From: JACVRW01 sp963734025
GTDB taxonomy: Bacteria > Actinomycetota > Thermoleophilia > Solirubrobacterales > Thermoleophilaceae
Direction of reading: 5' to 3'
DNA length: 64,000 bases
NCBI GenBank assembly: GCA_963734025.1
Contig: CAVTFR010000005.1
Span: forward strand, 248,001 to 312,000
The notes below the pieces were generated by a model. The model did not search any database and was not told the DNA's origin. It saw nothing but the letters and a program-made list of their open reading frames with translations. This document shows, one piece after another, positions 7,740 through 17,054 of this stretch. The stretch's first letter is position 1. Each line of letters starts with the position of its first letter. Both the position numbers and the translations under genes were made by a program.

Positions 7740-8246
7740 ATGCTTGCGATGTACCGCCACGAGCAGGCGAACTGGCCGCGGCGCGTCATGCGCCTCTCGG
7801 GAACCGTGCCGCCGATCACCTGGTTCTACGCCCGCGCCCTGCACCACATCGACGGGCTGGTCTACCGGGCGAGCCGCGGCCGGGCGACCTTCACCTCCCT
7901 GGTCGCGGGGCTGCCGATCATGATGCTGACCACCACCGGCGCGAGGAGCGGCCGCCGGCGAACGCTGCCGGTGGTCGGGGTGCCGCACAACGGGAGCGTC
8001 GTGGTGATCGCCTCCAACTACGGGCAGGAGCACAACCCGGCCTGGTACTACAACCTGCGGGCGCACCCTCGCGCCAGCATCCTCTTCGAGGGCGAGCGGC
8101 GCGAGGTGGTCGCAAGCGAGCTGAGCGGCGCCGAGCGTGAGCACTGGTACGCGCGCGGTGTCGACATCTACCCGGGCTGGGCGGAGTACCGCAAGCGCGC
8201 CGCGCACCGGGAGATCCCGGTGATCGAGCTCCGGCCGGCGCCCTAG
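7740..8246 (+). CDS. deazaflavin (F420)-dependent nitroreductase-family protein (Ddn-like)
   Basis: 168 residues, Ddn/nitroreductase family, a split-barrel fold using reduced F420. Recognisable parts are MLTTTGARSGRRRTLPVVGV at about 61-80, VVIASNYGQEHNPAWYYNLRAHP and the final AEYRKRAAHREIPVIEL, matching the family's TxGRKSG, SNGG and RxIPv motifs. Family members reduce nitroimidazoles, quinones or fatty acids; the substrate is not predictable. Presence implies an F420-making host, which suits actinobacteria. It abuts the convergent CHAD gene, sharing 4 bases. Confidence 0.9.
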   Translation: MLAMYRHEQANWPRRVMRLSGTVPPITWFYARALHHIDGLVYRASRGRATFTSLVAGLPIMMLTTTGARSGRRRTLPVVGVPHNGSVVVIASNYGQEHNPAWYYNLRAHPRASILFEGERREVVASELSGAEREHWYARGVDIYPGWAEYRKRAAHREIPVIELRPAP

Positions 8247-9130
8247 ACCGCGGCCGGCTCGCGCGAGGCCTCGTAGAGGCGCTCGAGCCGGCGGATGAAG
8301 ACCTGCGGCCTGTCTGCGTAGAGGCGGGCGCCCAGCTCGAAGGCCTCCGCCTGGAGCTCACGGCGACGCTGCTCGACGGCCTCTACCAGCTCCGGGGCGG
8401 GCTCGGCGTGGTCGCGTGCCCACTGGAGCAGGACCGCCAGGTCGTGGTCGTCACCGAGCTTGTCGGAGAGCTCGTGGGCCTCGTCGCCGACCGCCTTCAT
8501 CACCGGCTTCCAGAGCGAACGGAGCAGCTCGTGGTCGTACCAGAGCTCCTTGACGCGCTTGCGCCACTCGTGGAGGCCCTCGACGCTCGGGCTCTTCTGC
8601 ATCGCCCGCCACTCACGCCGTCCGCGCCCGTACATGCGCCGCAGGCCCGGCTCGAGCGCGCCGAAGCTGTCGTCCTCGAGCGGCCAGTCGACGATGCGCG
8701 CGCGAGCCTCGCTGAGGATCTCGATCGCCTCGCCGGCGGCCTCCTCGCGGCCGCCCCCGCCGGTGCGCACGCGGTGTGCCTCGAGCGCCTGGCGCAGCGG
8801 CCCGCTCACCGCCTCGTCGAGCTCCAGCTGCTCCAGGGTCACCAGCATCACGTCGGCGTCGCGCAGCCCGGCCAGGGCGGCCGCCGCGTCCCGGAAGCAG
8901 GCGTTCTCGCGCCGGTAGACGCTCGCGCCGAGCTCGCCGCGCACGAGCCGCAGCAGCGCGCGCAGCTTCTTCATGTCCTTGCGGGCGTTGTGGACGGCGT
9001 CCTCCGGGCCGCTGCCCGCCGCACCGCTCAGCTCGTCGATCGCGTGGTCGATGCGCCCGCGCGCCACCCGTGCGATGCCCTCGGGGAGCGGCTCACCGTG
9101 CTCCAGCCGGTATTCGCGCGCGTCGCTCAC
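8243..9130 (-). CDS. CHAD domain-containing protein
   Basis: 295 residues forming one CHAD (conserved histidine alpha-helical) domain: AVHNARKDMKKLRALLRLVR near 44-63, then RDAAAALAGLRDADVML, GLHEWRKRVKELWYDHELL and AHELSDKLGDDHDLAVLLQW. The regularly spaced His, Arg and Lys form a basic helical bundle that binds polyphosphate in studied members. No CYTH domain is fused. Start at ATG 9130; 25 bases downstream of the meaB end. Confidence 0.92.
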   Translation of the reverse strand: MSDAREYRLEHGEPLPEGIARVARGRIDHAIDELSGAAGSGPEDAVHNARKDMKKLRALLRLVRGELGASVYRRENACFRDAAAALAGLRDADVMLVTLEQLELDEAVSGPLRQALEAHRVRTGGGGREEAAGEAIEILSEARARIVDWPLEDDSFGALEPGLRRMYGRGRREWRAMQKSPSVEGLHEWRKRVKELWYDHELLRSLWKPVMKAVGDEAHELSDKLGDDHDLAVLLQWARDHAEPAPELVEAVEQRRRELQAEAFELGARLYADRPQVFIRRLERLYEASREPAAV

Positions 9131-9155
9131 GGGCTCAACCTACCCAGTCCCAAGC

Positions 9156-10112
9156 TCATTGCTCACGCTCGAGCAGCTTGGCGGCCGCGCTGGCGGGGTC
9201 GAGCCGGCGGGCGACAACCTCGTCGAGCAGCTCCTGGACCGACTCGTCGTCCTCCACCTGGGCCTCGAGCCGGCGCCGCAGCCGCGCAGCCGCCAGCGCG
9301 ACGACCTCGTTCAACAGGTTGCGACGCCGCCGCTCGGCCAGCGTCCCGTGCTCCTCGATGAACTCGCGATGCTCCGTGATCTGCTCGCCGAGCTCCTCGA
9401 TCCCCTCGCCCCTGCTGGCCTCGGCCTTGATGATCGGGACGCGCCAGCCCTCCTGCGGGCCGAGCGAGAGCACGCCGCGGATCTCGCGCACCATCGTGTC
9501 GGTGAGCGGGTGATCCGACTTGTTGACGACGATCACGTCGGGGATCTCCATCACCCCGGCCTTCAGTGCCTGAATCGAGTCGCCCGAGCCGGGCATCAGC
9601 GCGAGCACCACCGTGTCGGCGTGGTCGATGATGTCGACCTCGGCTTGGCCCACGCCGACCGTCTCGAGGAAGACGTCGTCCTTGCCGGACGCGTCCATCA
9701 GCAGCGCCGCCTGCAGGGTCGCCTCTGAGAGGCCGCCGAGCGAGCCGCGCGTCGCCATCGAGCGGATGTAGACGCCCGGGTCGAGGAAATGGTCGCTGAG
9801 CCGGATGCGGTCGCCGAGCAGCGCGCCGCGGGTGAACGGCGAGCTCGGGTCGATCGAGAGCACCGCCACCTCGCGCTCGGCCGCGCGGGCGCGCTCCACG
9901 AGCCGGCCGATGATCGTCGACTTGCCGACCCCCGGCGGGCCGGTGAAGCCGACTATCGCCGCACGGCCCGTGCTCGGGTAGACCTCGCGGACGAGCGCCC
10001 AGCCCTCGGGATCGTCGTTCTCGACCAGGGAGATCGCGCGCGCGAGCGCGCGCTTGTCGCCTGCGAGCAGGCGCTCTGCGAGGTCGGCGGCGGTGCGTCC
10101 TGGAGCGGGCAC
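9156..10112 (-). CDS. meaB: methylmalonyl-CoA mutase-associated GTPase MeaB (ArgK family)
   Basis: A G3E GTPase that protects and reloads adenosylcobalamin-dependent methylmalonyl-CoA mutase. 318 residues; Walker A GPPGVGKST at 58-66, VLSIDPSSPFTRGALLGDRIR then ETVGVGQAEVDI (switch region) and NKSD base motif follow the family order. No mutase gene is in the window, though the neighbouring VOC gene could be looked at for an epimerase role. The C-terminal helices for dimerisation (LNEVVALAAARLRRRL) are complete. Confidence 0.93.
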   Translation of the reverse strand: MPAPGRTAADLAERLLAGDKRALARAISLVENDDPEGWALVREVYPSTGRAAIVGFTGPPGVGKSTIIGRLVERARAAEREVAVLSIDPSSPFTRGALLGDRIRLSDHFLDPGVYIRSMATRGSLGGLSEATLQAALLMDASGKDDVFLETVGVGQAEVDIIDHADTVVLALMPGSGDSIQALKAGVMEIPDVIVVNKSDHPLTDTMVREIRGVLSLGPQEGWRVPIIKAEASRGEGIEELGEQITEHREFIEEHGTLAERRRRNLLNEVVALAAARLRRRLEAQVEDDESVQELLDEVVARRLDPASAAAKLLEREQ

Positions 10113-10124
10113 GGGCGCGGAATC

Positions 10125-10571
10125 CTAGGGGGATCCCTCACCCTGCGCAGCCGGCCGAGCCGGCTGCTTCGGGCCCCCGCGAAGGTGCTCGGCGACGTCC
10201 CAGGTCCATAGCTCGACCACGTTGCCATCGGGATCGTCGACGTAGGCCGCGCGCCCGGCGCCGGGGAACTCGAGCAACTCGACGTCCTGGCCGCGCTCGC
10301 GCAGCAGCGCCACCGCCCTGTCGAAGTCATCGTCGGCGATCTGCATCGCGTAGTGGACGTGCAGCCCGCCGCGGCCGCCCATCAGGCCCACCTGAGGACG
10401 CCAGAGCCCGATGCGCGTGCGCTCGCCGGCCATCACCCAGATGGCCTCGCGGTGGGGCCAGCGCTCCACGACAGGAAGGCCGAGCACGCCCGCGTAGAAC
10501 TCCTCCGCGGCCTCCAGGTCGACCACCTCGAGCACCAGCTCCGACACGCCCGTCACGGGGATGCCGCTCAT
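10125..10571 (-). CDS. VOC (glyoxalase/dioxygenase fold) family protein
   Basis: 148 residues in the vicinal-oxygen-chelate fold with two beta-alpha-beta halves: SELVLEVVDLEAAEEFYAGVLGLPVVE and LHVHYAMQIADDDFDRAVALLRERG, closed by YVDDPDGNVVELWTW. Possible metal residues are His75-type in HVHY and Glu in VVELWTW. The sequence is closer to generic glyoxalase/bleomycin-resistance proteins than to methylmalonyl-CoA epimerase, despite lying upstream of meaB. Reaction unknown. Confidence 0.85.
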   Translation of the reverse strand: MSGIPVTGVSELVLEVVDLEAAEEFYAGVLGLPVVERWPHREAIWVMAGERTRIGLWRPQVGLMGGRGGLHVHYAMQIADDDFDRAVALLRERGQDVELLEFPGAGRAAYVDDPDGNVVELWTWDVAEHLRGGPKQPARPAAQGEGSP

Positions 10572-10581
10572 GCGGCCGACC

Positions 10582-13131
10582 CTACTCGTACGCGAGCGCG
10601 CGCAGCACGTCGATCCGCGAAGCCCGGCGGGCCGGGCCGATGGCAGCCACGACGCCCGCCAGCGCGGCCAGCGCCAGCAACAGGATCAGCGTGGCGATCG
10701 GGTAGGAGAGCGTGAAGCCCTCGTCGGCGAGCGGGCGCGATACGAGCGCGGCCATCAGCACGCCCAACACCATCCCCAGGATCGCTCCGATCAGCGCCGT
10801 GATCACCGCCTCGTAGCGAACCATCGTGCGCACCTGGCGGCGCGACATCCCCACGGCACGCAGCATCCCGAGCTCCCGGGTGCGCTCGTGGATCGAGAGC
10901 GCCAGCGTGTTGACGATGCCGAACAGGGACACGATCACGGCCAGCGACAGCAGGGCGTATACGAGCAGCAGCAGCGCGTTCACCTGCGACTCCTGGTTGT
11001 CCTTCAGCTGCTCCTGGTTCTGCACCTCGACGGTGGGATACCTGCGCCCGAGCGCCGCCTCCAGGTCGCTCTGGACCGTGGCGGCGGACGCTCCGTGCTC
11101 GAGCCGCACGAAGGCGAGGCTCGGCTGGTCGGCGCCGAACAGCGGCTCGAGCGTCGCGTCGCGGACGAGCATCCGGCCGAACAGGTCGAGGCCCCCCTCG
11201 ACCTCACCGCGAATCGTGTAGATCGCCGTTTTCTCGAGCGGCGTACGGACCCTGACGGTGTCGCCCACCGCGAGCCCCTTCGAGTCGGCCCACGCCTCGT
11301 CGGCAACCGCCTCGCGGTCCGTGAGCCTGCGCAGGACCGCGGGCGAGCCCTCCACGAAGTCGAGCGACAGGACTCCGTTGATCGTCTCCGGGTCGATCCC
11401 GGCGACACGGATCTGCTCGCCCTGGTACTCGCCCGATCCGTAGGTGAGAGCGGAAACGCTGGCGACGCCGTCCACCTCGCGTGCGGCAGCCACGGCATCA
11501 CCCGGGATCGGCGAGAAGCCGTCCGTGTTCTGCAGGATCACGTCGCTCTTGAAGTTCTCGTCGATCGTCTTCGCGATCGACGACTTGAGGCCGGCGGCGA
11601 ATACGGTCACGAAGGTCACGAGCGCCAGCCCGATCATCAGCGCGGCCGCCGTCGTGGCCGTGCGGCCCGGCTTGCGCATCGCGTTCTCGCGCGCGAGCCT
11701 GCCGGTCAGCCCGCGGACGCGCTCCATCGGCTTGCCCGCGAGCGACGCCAGCGGGCGGACGAGACGCGGCGAGAAGAGCGAGGTGGCGAACAGGATCAGT
11801 GCCGCCCCGCCGCCGAGCAAGCCGGCCGCGGTGCCGGATTCCTCGATGCCGCCGAACAGGCCGATGAGCATGAGTGCCAGCCCGAGACCGCCGAGCAGGA
11901 GCGCAGCTATGAGCGTCAGGCGCCCGCGCGGCTTCGAGTCCTGCAGCTCGGACTCGCGCAGGGCCGCCATCGGCGTGATGCGCGTGGCGCGCAGGGCGGG
12001 CGTGAGCGCTGCCACCAGCGTGACCACGACCCCGATCAGCAGCGAGACGATCACCGTGCGGGCGAGCACGACGGTGCCCGTGTTGGGCAGGTCCGCGCCG
12101 ATCGCCTTGAAGAGCGCATTGATGCCGGCGGCGAACAGGATCCCGGCCGCAAGCCCGCCGACGGCGCCGAGCAGACCCAGCACGAGCGCCTCGATTCCCA
12201 CGGACGAGAGGATCTGCCCGCGCGAGGCGCCGAGCGTGCGCAGCATCCCGAACTCGCGAGTGCGCTGGGCCACCGTGATCGAGAACGTGTTGAAGATCTG
12301 GAAGGCCCCCACGAACAGCGAGATCCCGGCGAACACGAGCAGCGCTATGCGAAGGAACCCCAGGTCGCTGGCGATGTCGTCCGACTGGCGCTGCGCCGCC
12401 TGTTCCCCGGTCTCGGCGATCAGGTTGGGAGGCAGGATCTGGCCGATGCGGTCGCGCAGCTCCGCGGCCGAGACCCCCTCGGCGGCGGCGACGGAGATCT
12501 GGTCGAACTTGCCGACCCGGTCGGTCACGCGCTGCGCCTCGGGCAGCGTCATCTGGGCGATGCCCGCCCCACCGAAGTTGCTGTCGCCGAGCTGCGTCAG
12601 CCCGACCACGTCGTAGGCCTTGACCTCCCTGGCGCCCGCCACCCGCAGCTGGTCGCCGATCCCGATGCCGCCGTTGTCCGCGGTCTGGGTGTCGATCGAG
12701 GCCTCGGATGCCGTGCGTGGCTTGCGACCCTCGACGTAGTCGAGCGTCTCGAAGCGCGGCGGCAGGAGCGACGAGATGAAATTGGGGGCGAAGCTCTCCG
12801 TGAGAGCGTCGCCGTCCGCCTTGACGAACTTGCCGATCGAGAAGACCGAGCCCGCCGCCGCCTCGACGCCCTCGACCTCGCGCACCCGCGGCAGCAGCGA
12901 GGCGGCGAAGGGAGGCGGGCCGGTGTCGTCGCTCGCGATGTCGGTCTTCGCGGTGATCGCAACGTCGGTGCCCTTGAGGGACTCGCTGAAGATCTCCCCG
13001 AACGACTCGTTGATCGTGTCGGTGAGGATGTAGGTCCCGGAGACGAGCGCGACGCCGAGGAAGATCGCCAGCCAGGTGGTGAAGGCGCGCAGCTTGCGCG
13101 CCGCGATGCCGCGCAGGGCGACCTTGGTCAC
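10582..13131 (-). CDS. ABC transporter permease, FtsX/MacB type
   Basis: 849-residue permease with two FtsX modules. The N-terminal helix (RAFTTWLAIFLGVALVSGTYIL) precedes a large extracytoplasmic MacB-PCD domain, then three helices ending RTREFGMLRTLGASRGQI; a second helix near 395 begins another periplasmic domain followed by a C-terminal FtsX set with HERTRELGMLRAVGMSRRQVRTMVRYEA. Such permeases move lipoproteins, peptides or drugs by mechanotransmission. The GTG at 13131 overlaps the ATPase stop by GTGA, so permease and ATPase form one operon. Confidence 0.93.
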   Translation of the reverse strand: MTKVALRGIAARKLRAFTTWLAIFLGVALVSGTYILTDTINESFGEIFSESLKGTDVAITAKTDIASDDTGPPPFAASLLPRVREVEGVEAAAGSVFSIGKFVKADGDALTESFAPNFISSLLPPRFETLDYVEGRKPRTASEASIDTQTADNGGIGIGDQLRVAGAREVKAYDVVGLTQLGDSNFGGAGIAQMTLPEAQRVTDRVGKFDQISVAAAEGVSAAELRDRIGQILPPNLIAETGEQAAQRQSDDIASDLGFLRIALLVFAGISLFVGAFQIFNTFSITVAQRTREFGMLRTLGASRGQILSSVGIEALVLGLLGAVGGLAAGILFAAGINALFKAIGADLPNTGTVVLARTVIVSLLIGVVVTLVAALTPALRATRITPMAALRESELQDSKPRGRLTLIAALLLGGLGLALMLIGLFGGIEESGTAAGLLGGGAALILFATSLFSPRLVRPLASLAGKPMERVRGLTGRLARENAMRKPGRTATTAAALMIGLALVTFVTVFAAGLKSSIAKTIDENFKSDVILQNTDGFSPIPGDAVAAAREVDGVASVSALTYGSGEYQGEQIRVAGIDPETINGVLSLDFVEGSPAVLRRLTDREAVADEAWADSKGLAVGDTVRVRTPLEKTAIYTIRGEVEGGLDLFGRMLVRDATLEPLFGADQPSLAFVRLEHGASAATVQSDLEAALGRRYPTVEVQNQEQLKDNQESQVNALLLLVYALLSLAVIVSLFGIVNTLALSIHERTRELGMLRAVGMSRRQVRTMVRYEAVITALIGAILGMVLGVLMAALVSRPLADEGFTLSYPIATLILLLALAALAGVVAAIGPARRASRIDVLRALAYE

Positions 13132-13850
13132 GCGACTTCCTTCATCAGCTCGATCACTTCGTCCGCGGAGCCGGCCTCGGCGTCGTGCACGACGAGGCCG
13201 TCGCGCAGCACGATCAGGCGGTCCGCGTGCGAGGCCGCCTCCGGGTCGTGGGTCACCATCACGACCGACTGGCCGAGCTCGTCGACGGAGCGTCGCAGCA
13301 GCTGCAGCACCTCCTCGCTCGACTTCGAGTCGAGGTTGCCGGTGGGCTCGTCCGCGAAGATCACCGCGGGCTTCGAGGCGAGCGCGCGCGCCACGGCGAC
13401 GCGCTGCTGCTGCCCGCCCGAGAGCTCCGCCGGCCGGTGGGTGCGCCGGTCGTCGAGGCCGACCGTCCCGATCAGCCGATCGATCCACTCGGAGTCCGGC
13501 TTGACGCCTGCGATCGACAGCGGCAGCACCACGTTCTCCTCGGCCGTCAGGACCGGGATCAGGTTGAAGAACTGGAAGATGAAGCCGAGCTTGTCGCGCC
13601 GCAGCCGCGTGAGCGCGGCGTCGTCGAGGTCGGTGAGGTCGACCCCGTCGATCGTGACGGTCCCCGAGGTGGGGCGGTCGAGGCCGGCGAGGATGTGCAT
13701 AAGGGTCGACTTGCCCGAGCCCGACGGCCCCATGATCGCGCTGAAACGGCCCCGCTCGAAGCCGACACTCACGCCGGCCAGCGCGTTTACCGCGGCGTCA
13801 CCCTCGCCGAAGCGACGCCGCACATCGGTTGCCGTGACGATTGCGTCCAT
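13128..13850 (-). CDS. ABC transporter ATP-binding protein (LolD/MacB type)
   Basis: 240 residues: Walker A GPSGSGKST at 41-49, Q-loop FIFQFFNLIP, signature LSGGQQQRVAVARAL, Walker B AVIFADEPTGNLDS and switch His in VMVTHDPEAA. It powers the overlapping FtsX-type permease. I chose ATG 13850 (MDAIVTATDVRRRFGEG); the frame is open up to 13916 but that would overlap the divergent methyltransferase start. Confidence 0.93.
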   Translation of the reverse strand: MDAIVTATDVRRRFGEGDAAVNALAGVSVGFERGRFSAIMGPSGSGKSTLMHILAGLDRPTSGTVTIDGVDLTDLDDAALTRLRRDKLGFIFQFFNLIPVLTAEENVVLPLSIAGVKPDSEWIDRLIGTVGLDDRRTHRPAELSGGQQQRVAVARALASKPAVIFADEPTGNLDSKSSEEVLQLLRRSVDELGQSVVMVTHDPEAASHADRLIVLRDGLVVHDAEAGSADEVIELMKEVA

Positions 13851-13876
13851 GCCCGGGAGGTTGGCAAAGCCGGGGC

Positions 13877-13906
13877 TTGACCGCGGTACGGATAACCGGA
13901 CATAGT
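13877..13906 (+). promoter_or_regulatory. possible promoter for the methyltransferase gene
   Basis: TTGACC at 13877-13882 and CATAGT at 13901-13906 are spaced by 18 bases, ending 8 bases before the ATG at 13915. If used, the transcript leader would be very short. The -10 match is moderate. The same interval must also serve the divergent ABC operon. Confidence 0.3.
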
Positions 13907-13914
13907 CACCTGCC

Positions 13915-14682
13915 ATGGATCCGAAGACGATGTGGGGAGCCGGGAACTACGCGGCCGTCGCCGAGAAGATCGGCGCGGTCGGCGAGCACATCGTCGAGGC
14001 GGCGGGCCTGGAGCCGGGCGAGACCGTCCTCGACGTCGCCTGCGGCAGCGGCAACGCAACGCTGCCGGCCGCCCGCGTCGGGGCGCGCGTGACCGGGGTC
14101 GATTTCTCCCCTGCGCTGCTCGCGATAGCGCGCGAGCGCGCGGCGGACGCGATGGTCGAGGTCGACTGGGTGGAGGCCGACGTGCAGGACCTGCCCTTCG
14201 AGGACGAGAGCTTCGACCGCGTGATCTCGACCTTCGGGCACATGTTCGCCCCCGATCACGAGGCCACGGCCGCCGAGATGAAGCGCGTCTGCCGCGCCGG
14301 CGGCACGATCGGCGTCTGCTGCTGGACCCCAAGCGGGTCGATCGGCCGGATGTTCCAGATGGTGGGCGCCCTCCTGCCGGCCCCCCCGCCCGGCGGCTCG
14401 CCCCCGGTCCTGTGGGGCAAGGAGGAACACGTGCGCGAGCTGCTCGGCGACGGCGAGATGAGCCGCCGGACCGTCGAGTGGCGCGACTCGTCCGTCGAGG
14501 ACTACGCGGACTTCATGCTCGAGAGCTTCGGCCCGCTGCTCAACGCTCGCGAGGTGCTCGGCGAGCGGGGCGGCGAGTTGCGCACGGCCTACCTCGCCTT
14601 CCTCGAAGAGGAGAATCTCGCCACCGACGGGACCCTGCGCTTCGACGGCGAGTACCTGAGCGCGGTGATACCTAGGCCCTGA
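13915..14682 (+). CDS. class I SAM-dependent methyltransferase
   Basis: 255 residues with a UbiE/Methyltransf_11-like fold: motif I VLDVACGSGNATLPAAR near 40-56, GVDFSPALLAIARERA (acidic ribose-binding residue), DVQDLPFEDESFDRVISTFGHMF and ACRAGGTIGVCCWTP-type post-motif. Similar to ubiquinone/menaquinone methyltransferases, but the substrate is not evident. Transcribed away from the ABC exporter; its end overlaps the NarL regulator gene tail by 11 bases. Confidence 0.88.
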   Translation: MDPKTMWGAGNYAAVAEKIGAVGEHIVEAAGLEPGETVLDVACGSGNATLPAARVGARVTGVDFSPALLAIARERAADAMVEVDWVEADVQDLPFEDESFDRVISTFGHMFAPDHEATAAEMKRVCRAGGTIGVCCWTPSGSIGRMFQMVGALLPAPPPGGSPPVLWGKEEHVRELLGDGEMSRRTVEWRDSSVEDYADFMLESFGPLLNAREVLGERGGELRTAYLAFLEEENLATDGTLRFDGEYLSAVIPRP

Positions 14683-15316
14683 GGAACGCGAGCACTGCGA
14701 GCACCCGGCGGTGGTCCTCCGCCGCCGGCGTCAGTCCCAGCTTCGAGAAGATGCTCGTCACGTGCTTCTCGACGGCCCGCTCGGTCACGACCATGTGCTC
14801 GGCGATCGCCTGGTTCGAGCGCCCCTCGGCCATCAGCTCGAGCACCTCGCGCTCGCGGGGGGTGAGCGCTGCGAGCGGGTCGTCGCGACGCGCCCGGCCG
14901 ACGAGCTGGGCGACGACCTCGGGGTCGAGCGCCGAGCCGCCCTCGGCGACCCGCTTGACCGACTCGACGAAGCGCTCGACGTCGGCGACCCGGTCCTTCA
15001 GGAGGTAGCCCACACCGCCCGCGCTGTCGCTCACGAGCTCGAGGGCGTAGCCCTCCTCGACGTACTGCGAGAGCACGAGCACGCCGGTCTCGGGGTGGCT
15101 TGCCCTTATCTCGAGCGCCGCGCGCAGCCCGTCGTCCGTGTTGGTCGGCGGCATGCGGATGTCGACGACGGCGACGTCGGGCTTGTGCGCGCCGACCTTG
15201 CGGATCAGGTCCTCTGCGTCGCCCGCCTGCGCGACCACCTCGAAGCCCGACTCCTCGAGCAGCCGGACCACGCCCTCGCGCAGGAGGACCGAATCGTCGG
15301 CCACGACTACGCGCAT
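14672..15316 (-). CDS. NarL/LuxR-family response regulator
   Basis: 214 residues: receiver domain with acidic pocket VVADDS (5-10), phospho-acceptor Asp in DVAVVDIRMPP, and the conserved Thr/Ser and Lys (LLKDR), followed by a LuxR-type helix-turn-helix ALTPREREVLELMAEGRSNQAIAEHM then VVTERAVEKHVTSIFSKLGL. It starts inside the 3' end of the histidine kinase gene (10-base overlap) and is the obvious output partner for that kinase. Confidence 0.95.
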   Translation of the reverse strand: MRVVVADDSVLLREGVVRLLEESGFEVVAQAGDAEDLIRKVGAHKPDVAVVDIRMPPTNTDDGLRAALEIRASHPETGVLVLSQYVEEGYALELVSDSAGGVGYLLKDRVADVERFVESVKRVAEGGSALDPEVVAQLVGRARRDDPLAALTPREREVLELMAEGRSNQAIAEHMVVTERAVEKHVTSIFSKLGLTPAAEDHRRVLAVLAFLRA

Positions 15317-16950
15317 GGGATGCTCGCCTTCACGGTCGTTCCTCTCCCCGGCTCCGATTCCACGTCGAGCCGGCCCTCGAGCACCGCGATCCGGTCGGCG
15401 AGGCCGCGCAGGCCGCTGCCCCGTCCGGGATCGGCGCCGCCGACTCCGTCGTCGGCGACCGCCACGACTACGCGCCCATTGTGACGCTCGACGCTCACGG
15501 TCGCCCGGTTCGCGGCAGCGTACTTCGCGACGTTCGTGAGGGCCTCGGAGACTACGAAGTAGGCGGCCAGCTCGACCGCCTCCGGCAACCGCTCGGACGG
15601 CAGTGCGCCGAGCTCCACCGGGACCGGTGCGCGCAGGGCGAGCGTCTCGATCGCGGTGCGCAGGCCGCGCTCGGAGAGCACCGCCGGGTGCAGCCCGCGA
15701 GCGAGCTCGCGCAGCTCCTCGAGCGCCGAGTTGAGCTCCTGGCCGGCATCGGCGAGCAGCGTCTCGGCGCCGCCGGGGTCCTGGCGCAGCTTCGAACGCG
15801 CCACCCTCAGGTTGAGCGCGAGCGAGACGAGCCGCTGCTGGGCCCCGTCGTGGAGGTTGCGCTCGAGCCGGCGGCGCTCCTCGAGCCCCGCCCGCAGCAT
15901 CCGCTCGCGTGACCCGCGCAGCTCCTCCAGCTTGGCGCGCAGCTCGGCGTCGAGCCGCTCGTTCTCGAGCGCTAGCGCCGCGGCGGCGCCCACAGCGCGG
16001 ACATGGTCGCGCGCACCGGTGAGCGAAGCGTCGTAGACGATGGCCGCGATCGTCTCGCCGTCGCGCTCGACGGGCGCCACGGCGCGCCCCGAGCCCTGCT
16101 TCGGCAGCGCGTACGCGCGCCCGGCCACGTCGACGAAGCGGGTACTCTCGGGCAGCCAGTAGACGAGCTCGAGCGACGGGTCGGACAGGGCCTCCGCGAG
16201 CGCGTCGCGCAGCTCACCGGGTCGCGGCGCCTCGCCGAGCCGGGAGACCAGCTCGCCGACGGCGCCGCCCTGCAGCATGCGCGCCCGGATGAAGGTCGCG
16301 AGGAAGATGAACGGCATCAGCGCGAGCGGCACCATCGCGGATATCCAGGCGAAGTCGGTGGCGTCGCTGTCGCGCGCGGCGGCACCCACGGCGAGTGTCG
16401 CCAGGAGCGCGATCATGAGCGCGATGCCCGCCAGGTAGAGCGGGCCGTAGAGGCGCCGCTCGGGCCCCACGGCGCCGCGGTAGCGGCGGATCAGGACGAT
16501 CAGGACGAGTGCGACGAGCACGAGCCCGGTCGCGTCGATCGCGGCGCCGAGCACGTCGACGACGGTCTCGCTCGAACTGATCAGCAGGAGGTTCTCGGGG
16601 CAGTTGTCGCAGTCGAAGGACTGCTGCGGGTCGGTGAACAGGAAGAGCGGCAACACGAGCAGCGTCACCGTGTAGATGGCGGCGACGAGGCGGCGCTCGA
16701 AGCTGGAGTGGAGCCGGCCGTCGGGCGCGGCGAGCAGCATGTGCGCGGCGGTTGCGAAGTAGAGCGACCCGATCACCTGGCCGAAGGTGAACAGCAGCGG
16801 GATGTCGGAGGTGCCGACGAGGCTGAGCAGCCAGGCGAAGCCCGTGGCCGCCATCAGCATGCCGACGCGGTTCCCGGGGTCGCGCGACCAGGCGAACAGG
16901 CCCGTGCCGACGAAGCCCCAGCCGACGACCAGCCCGAGCACGGCGAGCAC
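15307..16950 (-). CDS. NarL-type sensor histidine kinase with N-terminal membrane domain
   Basis: 547 residues from GTG 16950. Six or so hydrophobic segments occupy the first ~230 residues, then a GAF-like segment, then the HisKA_3 dimerisation helix with phospho-His in ERRRLERNLHDGAQQRLVSLAL, and an HATPase region with VVVAVADDGVGGADPGRGSGLRGLADRI. The frame is open upstream to about 17058 and would add another hydrophobic helix (ALWGLAGAGFALGLIDLALIL), but there is no ATG/GTG/TTG; a CTG start next to the upstream receiver stop is possible. Middle gene of a receiver-kinase-regulator operon. Confidence 0.92.
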   Translation of the reverse strand: MLAVLGLVVGWGFVGTGLFAWSRDPGNRVGMLMAATGFAWLLSLVGTSDIPLLFTFGQVIGSLYFATAAHMLLAAPDGRLHSSFERRLVAAIYTVTLLVLPLFLFTDPQQSFDCDNCPENLLLISSSETVVDVLGAAIDATGLVLVALVLIVLIRRYRGAVGPERRLYGPLYLAGIALMIALLATLAVGAAARDSDATDFAWISAMVPLALMPFIFLATFIRARMLQGGAVGELVSRLGEAPRPGELRDALAEALSDPSLELVYWLPESTRFVDVAGRAYALPKQGSGRAVAPVERDGETIAAIVYDASLTGARDHVRAVGAAAALALENERLDAELRAKLEELRGSRERMLRAGLEERRRLERNLHDGAQQRLVSLALNLRVARSKLRQDPGGAETLLADAGQELNSALEELRELARGLHPAVLSERGLRTAIETLALRAPVPVELGALPSERLPEAVELAAYFVVSEALTNVAKYAAANRATVSVERHNGRVVVAVADDGVGGADPGRGSGLRGLADRIAVLEGRLDVESEPGRGTTVKASIPCA

Positions 16951-17054
16951 GCCGCGCAGGGGCAGGAAGTCGCTCGTCAGGATCAGCGCGAGGTCGATCA
17001 GCCCCAGCGCGAATCCCGCGCCCGCCAGCCCCCAGAGGGCACGGCGCAGAGAGG

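Noticed and set aside
10561..13905. A 1114-codon open frame on the plus strand
   Set aside because: It is antisense to the FtsX permease and LolD-type ATPase genes, whose motifs are complete. Its product is His/Arg/Gln-rich low-complexity sequence, as expected for a shadow frame in GC-rich DNA.
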